Positions 55,459 to 64,000 of a stretch of 64,000 bases of DNA are shown piece by piece. Position 1 is the first letter of the stretch, and each line of letters begins with the position of its first letter. The notes under the pieces are model-generated. The model did no database searches. It saw only the letters and a program-made list of their open reading frames with translations, and was not told the DNA's origin. The position numbers and the translations under genes were made by a program. The DNA comes from Colocasia esculenta (Eukaryota > Streptophyta > Magnoliopsida > Alismatales > Araceae): NCBI GenBank assembly GCA_014218235.1, contig CM024758.1, positions 75,836,206 to 75,900,205 on the forward strand, in the 5' to 3' direction.

Positions 55459-57645
55459 TGTAACGACCGAGAACCCGACCCTCGGCCCACGCCGAGGACC
55501 CGATTTTTGCGATCGCCGCCCACGGATCCGAAGACCCGGAAGGGCTATAAACTATGTCTAACAGGATATGTAACGGAAGTAAACGTCAACTACTAAACTA
55601 GAAGCGTACAGGCGGAAACAGAAAAGAGAGCGAGACCGCTGCGTACATCTCTAAGTACAGTCCCAACGCACACACGCTAGTACAAGTAAAGGCAGGGGAA
55701 GAACATATCCCTTAGGGCATACCCCGAGGGTGACGAACACTGAAAGAAACGGAACCACTGCTAGCTACGGGGACTCCGACTGCCGCCCGTCTCCTCCGCC
55801 CGGCGCGCGCCCTGTCGCTGCTGAGAAGTCTCACCTCGGAAAAGGAGGGATGAGCTTCACACAGAAGCTCAGTAGGGACTACCAATCTCCTACTAACTCT
55901 AAATAGGTAGGAGAATATATATATCAAAAGAATGACAACAGTTTATATCTTCTACTACAAACGGGAGTGTGGAAGCGAAGCTACAACTAGCACGGTACGG
56001 GAAGTACACACAGTCGGAAACTCCGTACGACTGCTCGTCGTGACCACCACACGGCTAGTAAACACAGACGGAGGGAACTCCACCTGGACAAAGAGCACTA
56101 GCTACGGAAACGCTACCACTAGTCACGGTCAAGTGCGCCCACCGACGTCTTATCCTCAACCCGGGTCCTGACCCTCACGTCTCGTCAGAGCGAGGTAGGA
56201 CATAAGTAACACAACAGTAACCGCCCTAGTCTGGCCGGACTATGGTCCCACGCCTGACCTCCCCAAACAGTTTCGGGACCGTAAGGAGTGAGGCAGTGAG
56301 AAGAAGGACTGGGTAGAACTCCTAACTGTCCTCGGCGTCCCAGACCACCCACGAGAGCTCTGCAAGTGACTCACACGTCACTGTCCTAACCACCGTTTTC
56401 CCCTAAGCTCCAGAGTCCGCCTGGTGGCTGCCAACTCGAGCGCACTCGTTGCCCGGAGTACTCCCTCAACAGCCTCCCGAGGACGGGCTCCCAGGCAACA
56501 GTAACAACCTCTCACACGGACAAGCCCTCAAGTGCCGAGCACCGGGCGACGACTAGCGTAGATCGTACTAGGGAACTAGCACAGGTGCCACGGGTACAGT
56601 AAAGCGAAGTGAAAACGACGTCAGGCAAAAACCTGTCTCTCGGTCAGTGACGCAACAAGGAGGGCTGCCGGGACCATGTCGCGGCGCCCTAACCTGTCGC
56701 GACCCTAACGCGGCACTCATGAGCACCGCTACCACGTCGCGACCGGCGCACCGTCGCGACATGGTGCGGCCTCCGAGGCGACCGCGTTATCAGCCGAGCA
56801 GGGTTCCGGAGCAGTCCCTCCAGGAACCCTCCCCAAAACACGAAATACATTCACAAGGGGGAAGGGGATCATGCACAACGTATTTTAAAAGCTATAAATC
56901 CCCAAACCACCCACGATCCCTCAAAAGCATGGATCTACGCTCGAAGGAAACCTTACTCAACTCGAGCCTGGAGTTCTCACTCTCCTAAACCCCAAACCAC
57001 GAGGAAACCACAGTCTAGAGGGGAGGGGATCATGCTTAGGGCAAGAGGGTTGGACGTCCCTACCTCCACACAAAGAACGCACCCGTTGGGGCCTTCTCGT
57101 AGGAATTGTCGTCTCCTCCTCGCACCACACGCCACAAGCACGACCCCTGCACGAACGGCACATCCACGCCTCAGCACGAGCACCACAAGCGAGGAGAAGC
57201 ACTGAGAAACCACGAGAGAGCTCGGGAGGGAGAAGAAGAGGAAGAGGAAGAAGAGGGGGAAAATGGGGCGCGCTGTCGGTTTTAAACTGATGGCCCCTCA
57301 GACGCTGTCGCGATGCCCAGGAGCGTCGCGACCAAGTCGCGACCGCCCGCCACGCCGCGACACCAAAAGCACGGTCAAACCTCGAAGACCGGGAAAGCTA
57401 ACACAGCGGCCTGGCAGGCTGCGTCAACGCTGCACGGCCCTGCCACCCGACACGACCGTTCTAACAGACAGGACAGCGGTCAAGCCGTGTCAAAACACAG
57501 TCGCGATAGCCAGGGTGACGCGACAAGGACGCGACACTCACCCCCCGCCACGACACGAACCGCCAATCCTGTCGCGGCAGGCCCCTCTACCGCGACCATG
57601 TCACGGCCGGGGCGCCTGTCATGACCTTGAGGACGGGGCCAAAGG
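55459..57645 (-). repeat. 5' LTR of element D (last ~21 bp deleted)
   Basis: Starts TGTAACGACC and aligns with the split left LTR until CCAAAGG at 57645, where the left copy continues to its end at 50389. Differences between copies include many CpG-type transitions. Arrays at 56649-56760, 57307-57361 and about 57500-57625. Confidence 0.9.
56649..56760. repeat. 18/11-bp GTCGCGAC-type array, element D 5' LTR
   Basis: Dyad starts 56649, 56667, 56678, 56696, 56707, 56725 and 56736 (18, 11, 18, 11, 18, 11), then 56753 (17, a one-base loss). Counterpart of 49379-49502. Confidence 0.85.
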
Positions 57646-57837
57646 ACGGCGAAGTTGCATACCGTCTGGCATTACCACCACAAATGGATGGAATACACAA
57701 TGTGTTCCACATATCCATGTAAGAAATATGTACGAGATCTATCATGTCATAGAATATGAAATTCTGGAGTTCAACAAAGACGGAACTTATCAAGAAAGGC
57801 CAATTAAGATCGTGGACCGGGAACTGCGCCAACTAAG
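57646..57837 (+). pseudogene. Integrase C-terminal remainder of element F
   Basis: GEVAYRLALPPQMDGIHNVFHISMLRKYV, then KIVDRELRQL in a shifted frame, is the gypsy integrase C-terminus that should follow 39701. About 20 residues between the two parts are missing, as is the end of D's LTR, so a deletion spans the junction. It is cut again at 57838 by the LTR of G. Confidence 0.8.
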
Positions 57838-58393
57838 TGAAAGATGTGTGGAATTGCCTATTATGGTAATCTAGAAAGGGGGTTGAATAGATTACTATCA
57901 ATGAAGAACACTATGACCTTCTTTTCAATGGAGATACCGACTTATCGAATTCTCAAACAGATGTAGAATCGAACCAAGATGTGTGTTAATTGTAAGTAGA
58001 AAGAACAACATTTATCTAGCATGTGAAAGACCAACGTGCATACCAATCATGTAACGTAAAACGTTCAAACCATAGACACGAAGATTTAAGGTGGTTCGGA
58101 GTACAAAACTTGTGTATCCTACGTCCACCGTCCACACACACATGCAGAACAACTGCTTATGAGCGAGTTCCACACTACAACTCACAACACACATTGTCTG
58201 ATGTGAACACACTATCAGAACAACATAAGCCACGTGAATCAAGCACAAGGAACGCTAGAATCACAACCACACACACAAAATTATGAGAAATAGGAAAAGA
58301 CAGGAGTTCTGAGATGAAAGAATAAATCAGATGAAGAACTCTTGTCGTTGGTCGTCCAAAAGAACTCCAAGCTTTGTTTGAATGTAGATCAGT

Positions 58394-59702
58394 ACATACC
58401 AACCTGAAACCTCCATTTTTGGAGCAGTTCCTGACCACAAACAACCCAAATGAACATGGATCTGGTGTTCAAACTCAAATGGAAATTTCACCACGAAATC
58501 TGTCTGGTTCTCCTTCAACCTAAACCTCCCAGAAATGGAAGCCTTATGGTCTCCGTACATACCCCTGAATGGTCCATCTTCATGTGGCGAATGGGGCAGA
58601 ACTTATCCCGGTTTATGGGACTGTCCAAGGAAAAGGTATTCCGCGCTCCAAATGCTCGTGTTGTATCAATAGCCATGTGAAAGTTTGCTGCACCTGTTCT
58701 TCAAGAGGAACACAGCGATCCATGTGTGGACAGACTTAGCTAATCTCTTGCAGCTCAATAACATGGATATTACTGATTGGCTGAAGGTGTGACTTCTTTC
58801 CTAACACAACCGGATCTCTCCACTGCTAATGGCGTCTAAAATGCTCCACTTTCATGGCAGTTCTTTGGGAGATTTGGTGCAGTAGGAACAGGTGAGATTT
58901 CAAGGAATGAGCATGTCGGCTAAACACATCATCACAGAAGTATGCTTTCCGTCCGCGCCATATGTGCAATTGCCAAATTTCATAAGATTCCCCAGTCCTG
59001 GTCAGCTGCTCTCTGCCAGACCCCAAGTGGAATGGAAATCTGAAGGCCATGACACCCAAGGATATTAGATGGCTTACCCCCCCCCCCCTGCGGGAGATTA
59101 AAACTGAACGTTGATGGTGCTTTTAACATGCAGTCCGGTGAAGCTGGAGGAGGTGGCATCCTCAGCGACGATATGCACTGTGTGTTTGCCTCACCGTACT
59201 ATAATCTGAAATCTAGTCTAGCTGCTGAGGCCCTAGCATTAAGAGATGGTCTACGGATGTGCTGCAAAATGGGTGCCAGTGAAGTGCAGTTGAGACTGAT
59301 TCTTTAAACCTTATGCACATTGTTACCAGGAAAACCCCCCCCCATGGGATCTCTCCTTTATTCTGCAAGAGATAGTTGTTGTTGCTGCTAAGGTCAAGGC
59401 CGAAATCACTCATGTTCCAAGGGAGGCAACAAGGTGGCAGACTGTCTAGCAGGTTTTGCAGTTTCTTGTGCTTATTTCACTTTGTGGGACCAATGGGCTG
59501 ACCTCCCTAGCATTGTAATGGACTCCTGCCACCATGATAAGGCAGGATGTCCCTCCCATGAGCCCTAAGCCCATTTTGTACTCCTCCCACCCCATTTCAC
59601 CACATATATAATGAAAACTTCCTTAGCCATCTGTGATGGTAGTGGCACCCTCACTACTGAGGGCGCCCCTCCCCTCTCCTTTTGGTTCGGCTAGATTAAA
59701 AA
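58394..59702 (+). mobile_element. 5'-truncated LINE (L1 type) in element G's LTR
   Basis: Flanked by a 13-bp direct repeat AATGTAGATCAGT (58381-58393 and 59703-59715) and ending in a short A-run, the marks of target-primed insertion. Only the last part of ORF2 remains: a zf-RVT-like region (TTKSVWFSFNL, FMWRM, then CSCCINSHV and HLFFKRNTAIHVWTDL in shifted frames, 58480-58780) and an RNase H domain (59098-59480). Confidence 0.88.
59098..59520 (+). pseudogene. RNase H domain of the LINE ORF2 end (broken)
   Basis: LKLNVDGAFNMQSGEAGGGGILSDD (first Asp), SSLAAEALALRDGLRMC (Glu) and, after a stop near 59300 and shifts, ITHVPREAN...VADCLAGFAVS are the plant RVT_3-type RNase H typical of L1 elements. 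C-runs at 59080-59092 and 59334-59343 flank the breaks. A host RNase H-like gene fragment would look alike, but the flanking duplication and A-run favour LINE. Confidence 0.8.
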
Positions 59703-59888
59703 AATGTAGATCAGTTGATGGAGAAGCTTGAGTCAAGGACAGACCGGCTTCAACTCCACTCGGAAGATGTTTCTTCTTCGCTCTGTACAGAGTCTTGAAG
59801 CAGAGCAGCAGGGAGAGGCTTTCTCTCTTGAGTTTTGCTTAGGGTTTTGGTATTTTGGCTTCTTGCTGCAAATTAGTTCCATATGATC

Positions 59889-59897
59889 TATATATAT
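59889..59897 (-). promoter_or_regulatory. TATA box of element G LTR
   Basis: TATATATAT; first palindrome 87 bp upstream on the minus strand. Confidence 0.65.
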
Positions 59898-59983
59898 GGG
59901 TGTCCAAACATGCAGAGTCGTGTTTAAAAGAATCACCCAAATATAGATCATATCCTGACCATCGGATCTTTCCAAAACAACGT

Positions 59984-60264
59984 CTGTCGACAGGCCCTCC
60001 ATAGCTGTCGACAACTACTGCTTACTTCTGGTTTTCCAGAACTCTTCAAGTTGCTGGAAGACTGGATCTGTCGACAGCCGATTTGCTGTTGTCGACAGCT
60101 ACTGCAGAAATCTATTTTCCAGAAATGTTAAGGTTGCGGGAAGACTAGATCTGTCGACAGATATCCTGAGGCAATCGACAACTACTGTCCCAGTTGCTGT
60201 TCCAGTAACTTTAATATTCCTAGATGATCCATCTGTCGATAGGAGCTTGCCTGGCTGTCGATAG
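59984..60264. repeat. CTGTCGACAG array, element G LTR
   Basis: Pairs start at 59984/60005, 60068/60089, 60151/60172 and 60233/60255: 21, 21, 21 and 22 bp. Pair-to-pair 84, 83 and 82 bp. Several units are degenerate (CTGTCGACAA, TTGTCGACAG, CAATCGACAA, CTGTCGATAG), but the spacing is kept. Confidence 0.92.
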
Positions 60265-60500
60265 GTGCTGTCTTGGAACCTTTTTCAAGATCTTTGAAGT
60301 TGACTATGGGTACTTGTCTTGTATGCATTCACACATATATAAGAAAATATTCTTAGTAAGATATAATGAATACATATGTTATCATTTTAGCACTTTGTTA
60401 TGTCATTCATGTCTTTAGCAATATGGCATTGTACAAACATCAATTACAACATTCATTGAATTCACATCATCAAAAACATTTATCTCATGTTAACCCAACA

Positions 60501-60515
60501 TTCTCCCCCTTTTTG
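60501..60515 (-). promoter_or_regulatory. Polypurine tract of element G
   Basis: Minus strand AAAAAGGGGGAGAA next to the LTR start TGTTGGG. Confidence 0.85.
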
Positions 60516-60785
60516 ATGATGACAATTTTCAATTTATGCACATTGATGTTTTCTCCCCCTTTTGAAAACATCGAAAAAGGCAAAATATGCACACATGGAT
60601 AACAGAGAAGCAAAGAACTGAGGCTTTCATTCATTGATCATTCATTACACTCAGTTATAAAAGAGTACCACTGGATGACATACAGAGAAATCAAAAGAAG
60701 GAAAAGTACAAGACTGACCCTGAAGACTAAGTGACCCAATACCCAAAGCTAGAAACTATAATCTAGATAACACAACGACTCTCTA
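60516..60785 (-). other. Interior fragment of element G
   Basis: Noncoding 3' part of the element interior. A second CTCCCCCTTTTG run is at 60552-60563. Cut at 60786 by H. Confidence 0.6.
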
Positions 60786-63700
60786 TGTCACGCCCCTCCA
60801 ATTTAGCAGCAGAATAAATCAGAGGGAGACGCGAACCACAGTATGGTAACGACAATTGTGCATACTTTCGCAAACATCAGAGCATCTAATGAACAATAAT
60901 TGAAATAACTCTTGATTTCATTATAAAATCACTAAGACCATTACAACCACTAATTCGGAGCCAATACATAGGGCTCAATGACATCATTACATTGAAAAGA
61001 AATCCAAAGCAATAACTACTAGACTTCATTGTACTAGGGTAACTTCATGAGTTGACTTCGGGTCGCTCATCACTCTAGTCTTGTCCCATTGGTGTGTGTA
61101 ACGTCAGAGTCCGACTTACCTGAGGCACACAAGACAAATAACGAAGGGTGAGCGATAACGCCCAGTAGGACTTAAATCTCAGGCTCAAGCAGGCTTTAAA
61201 TAATTAGTGCATTAAATGGCAGAGTAACTAAAGATAGAGCAAGTCATGTAAAGTCGAGAAAGTAAGGCACAGCACGTTAACATGGGTCACTGGCACATAA
61301 GCAAGTATAGTACAATGAATAAGATCGAGTCACGATAGAAAGCAACACAACAACACGATGGCACATAGCGTCAACGTCAAGCAATATCAAGCAACATGTA
61401 TAGCTAGGAGAGAGAAAGTAGTTGGCCATATAGAGAAATTGCACTTTGATTGATTTTCTTATCATCGAATAGTATAGCACTTTTGATTAACTTTCTTGTC
61501 AATCGAGATAGTAATTGCATTTTGGTTATCCGAAGATAGCCGAGAGAGTATAGCACTTGTTTGTCAAAAGACAACGAGAGAATATAGCACTTTGTGTTGA
61601 TTGTCTTAGATTAATCTTGATAGTATGGCACTTGGATGTAATGCCGACATCCTGATCATTTAACTCCAGTGGGCAAATGGCACTTTCGGGTGCTCCCCCC
61701 AGGACCTGATCGGGCCCTATTGCGCTGGCATTGGTTATATTGTTTATCTTTAGACAATCAATTAATGGCCAATTTGAGAGTACCAGAAATAGATAAGAGC
61801 ACTAGATGAATAGATGAGATAGTAGAGTGAACGTGAATAGATGAACGAGTAGAGTATAAATGAGAGCTAGTGGCATTACACGTAACACGTCGAGTAAATG
61901 GGCAATAGTAACAGTTGCACAACACGCGCACGTGGTGTTGGCAGTCAGGTGGAACTCACAACCCTCCCGCTGGCCAGGTTAGCACAAGCCCAGAGGTCCG
62001 GTGTGAATTCAAGACGAGAGTGAACTTCTAATAGCCGTTTGGATTGTAATGATCCCTAAAGGGTGTAACAGGTGTTCGGGTACAACCGGCTCGTCGACCA
62101 TGTGGGAATCCATGGACAGAGGAGACTTACAGAGGCCTTGTGCAAGGGTTCACTAGTCCGGCGAAAGGAATATCCGACGGAGAGTTCACCACAAGCCAAG
62201 TAAGTGTGTATATAAAACAGGTGCTCGACGTTCTAGAGGATTCTAGAATAGTGGAGCGTCGATATCGGTATATAAACAACGCAGAAACGAATACAAGTCC
62301 TTTAAAATAGGGCAACTAATATACTTTATTGCAATAAATTACCAGATACATAAGAGATTTTTTATGCCTGATTTCAGCCATATATGGATGGTTTCATATG
62401 TGTGCATGTGTATGAGAGATCATAGATAGAAAAGAAGTCGTGAATATATATTTTTAAGCATTCAAATAGCTCCATTTAAAATAGGTGTTTTTACTGCGTG
62501 TATGACTGTTCAAATGGCGTGATCGTCGCCAGTAAGGTAACAAATTTATGGGTTTTCATGCAAAATCCTGTGATCGCAACGTAGGCCAGTAAGGGTAGCG
62601 ACAGGGTCAGGGCAGATCTTGACAGTGGCTTGTACAGGTCGCGACAGGCATGTCGGTTCAGGCAGTCAGGTCGTGACGGGGTTGCATGAGGGTCGCGACG
62701 GCCTGGTTAGCAGATCGTGACGACAGGCGCTGTCGCAATCAGATCGCGACAGGGCGCTCTGTCGCGACGACCCTATGAATGCGGCCTATCGGGCCGTCGC
62801 GTTCACAGGGTCTGCACCTGAGCCTGACAGGGTTCTGATCTGTCTTGCATTGCGGTCCAGAAACTTACCTTTTTGACACAGGGTAGTTCAGAAAATCATA
62901 ACTAATTGTATAGTCAACGAAAAATCATGAAACTAGTTGCAAAATGACCTAGACATACATGGGTACTTACAATAAATAGGATTGGAAAACAATCAGGGTT
63001 TAGACATGTTTTTAACCATGGGTATTCATGATGAACATGAGAAAGTACATAGTTCAGATGAAGATTAAATTCGCAAGATAGGAGAATCAAATTTAGGCTT
63101 TTAGGGGAAAACGATGCCTAACATGCATCAGTTCCTACAGTAAAAATCTCGTAGCATGGGATTGAGTATACAAGGAGATCAAGAGTTAAGAGAGGTTCGG
63201 GGTCATAAGAGATGCAGAACTTCAAAATTCAAGAAGAAAATATTGGCTTGATGGAAGATTATGAAACTTGAGGGTTTTGTTCCTGATGTATGGAACAATA
63301 TACAGACGAAATGTTAGGATTTTAGCTTGTGAGAATGCCTACCTTGACTCGATTTCCTCTCTAGGGCTAAAACTTGAAGAACGGGTTGAGAGCTTGAGAG
63401 GTTCTTCTCCCCACAAATCTCCTCCTCCTTGGCCTCTCCTCCTGGTCCAGCAATCCCTTGGCACGAGCTAGGGCCGGCCACAAGGGTTTTTAGCAGAGTA
63501 TTTATGCTAGTTATGTTTCTAATTCCTAATAGTACTTTAACTTCTATTAAATTTCGAATTTCCTCGTTTCCTAACCTCCTCCCAAGCTTTCCACTTCCTA
63601 TTTGGGTTAGGATGGGAGCCAAATTTGTGGCCAATCTATTAGGGTAGGTTAGAAATCAAATTCTAACTCAAACTTCCTATTTAATGCATTAAATACCCTT

Positions 63701-64000
63701 TTTTCTATTTAGGTAATAATTTAGTTACGAATTTAGGGTATTTTCCTATTATTCCTCTTTTTAAAATCCATATTATGGCCCAATAAATTTTATATGGTCC
63801 ATTTATCAAAGCCCATTATTTATTAGATTTTTTCTTTGGGATTTCCCTTTTATAGGGAATAATAGAGTTACAGATTTTATTATATTTTCTTACCTGATTT
63901 ATTCATGGACTATGAGAGGTCCATTGGTCCAATTCTGATAATGGGTAATCATTTCATGATGTTGGAAGTCTCTCCATGATGATCGTTTAATTTATGAGCG
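60786..64000 (-). repeat. Element H: long LTR, probably Ty3/gypsy, running off the window
   Basis: TGTCACGCCCC starts abruptly inside G; CTCTA (60781-60785) is the candidate target duplication. No coding sequence in more than 3.2 kb. On the minus strand a TATA-like CATAAATACTC lies near 63493-63503, followed by a purine-rich leader (63470 down to 63330) with a splice-donor-like AGGTAGG, suggesting minus-strand transcription. GTCGCGAC-type dyads at 62620-62770. The start and array resemble D's LTR, so a chromovirus is likely but not proven. Confidence 0.55.
62714..62768. repeat. 18/11/18 GTCGCGAC-type array in H
   Basis: Dyads start at 62714 (ATCGTGAC), 62732 (GTCGCAAT), 62743 (ATCGCGAC) and 62761 (GTCGCGAC): spacings 18, 11, 18. 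Further dyads upstream (about 62640-62700) are about 22 bp apart. Confidence 0.8.

Larger units (their letters stand above)
39702..57645 (-). mobile_element. Element D: chromodomain Ty3/gypsy (Tekay/Del-like), carrying nested E
   Basis: Minus-strand element with gag, protease, RT, RNase H, integrase and chromodomain in gypsy order. LTRs are 39702-39948 plus 48425-50389 (split by E) and 55459-57645 (its last ~21 bp lost). AGGCG (39697-39701) is the candidate target duplication; its partner was removed by the right-junction deletion. High GC and CpG compared with the neighbouring copia elements. Confidence 0.92.
57838..60500 (-). repeat. 3' LTR of element G (contains the LINE)
   Basis: Minus strand TGTTGGGTTAAC... 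to ...CTTTCA. TATA at 59889-59897; palindrome array at 59984-60264. Interrupted by the LINE 58394-59702. Confidence 0.87.
57838..60785 (-). mobile_element. Element G: copia element of the C/E family, 3' LTR plus start of interior
   Basis: LTR 57838-60500 starts TGAAAGATG...ATGGTAATCTAGAAAGGGGGTTGAATAG-like, as C's does, and ends CCCAACA next to a polypurine tract (60501-60515). The interior continues only to 60785, where H begins. Removing the LINE and one target duplication leaves about 1341 bp of LTR, the same size as in C and E. CTAAG (57833-57837) is the candidate target duplication in F. Confidence 0.85.

Noticed and set aside
57263..57874. 203-codon frame as a gene
   Set aside because: The first two thirds are D's LTR in a CG-rich open frame; the end is F's integrase C-terminus joined by a deletion.
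59098..59520. RNase H-like host gene
   Set aside because: The 13-bp flanking duplication, A-run and upstream zf-RVT traces identify a 5'-truncated LINE.

Overview
The window looks like intergenic DNA of a flowering plant. It is made almost wholly of transposable elements inserted into one another, plus one 100-N scaffold gap (27001-27100). I found no host gene, tRNA or rRNA. The plant assignment rests on the element types: Sirevirus-like Ty1/copia elements with initiator-Met tRNA primer sites, chromodomain Ty3/gypsy elements, an Athila/Tat-type gypsy element with a tRNA-Asp primer site, and an L1-type LINE with a zf-RVT and RNase H tail. The species cannot be told.

Layout, with letters used throughout. 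A (1-9992, +) is an Athila/Tat-type element whose pol core is deleted. It sits in the left LTR of B (9993-22705, -), a Sirevirus-like copia element with an extra ORF after pol. B in turn sits in the LTR of I (22706-26450, -), a chromovirus. I is interrupted in its RT by a plus-strand gypsy LTR, J (26451-27000), which runs into the gap. After the gap comes C (27101-36397, -), another Sirevirus-like element, inserted in the protease of F (36398-39701, resuming 57646-57837, +). F may be the body of J. F also carries a 453-bp MITE-like insert in its RT, and element D in its integrase. D (39702-57645, -) is a chromovirus whose left LTR is split by E (39949-48424, +). E is a young Sirevirus-like element that has lost most of pol but keeps gag and the extra ORF. 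A copia LTR, G (57838-60785, -), interrupts the end of F's integrase. G's LTR contains a 5'-truncated LINE with a 13-bp target duplication (58394-59702). Finally H (60786 to the window end) is a long gypsy-type LTR inserted in G. Nesting is three to four levels deep (I > B > A; I > J/F? > D > E; I > J/F? > G > LINE).

Nearly every coding region is broken by frameshifts or stops. Many are one-base or homopolymer changes, and the two otherwise near-identical LTRs of E also differ mostly by small indels, so some breaks may be assembly errors.

The most striking signal is a set of strictly spaced short-palindrome arrays in the LTRs. In C, E and G the 10-bp palindrome CTGTCGACAG comes in pairs 21-22 bp apart, pairs mostly recur every 82-84 bp, and the array ends about 87 bp upstream of the TATA box in every LTR. 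The same pairs recur between pol and the extra ORF, and once inside gag. The gypsy LTRs D, J and H instead carry GTCGCGAC-type palindromes spaced alternately 18 and 11 bp (a 29-bp unit). B uses CGACT-N5-AGTCG, again both in the LTR and upstream of the extra ORF. This suggests a shared regulatory layout reached with different sequences, and possibly an internal promoter for the extra ORF.
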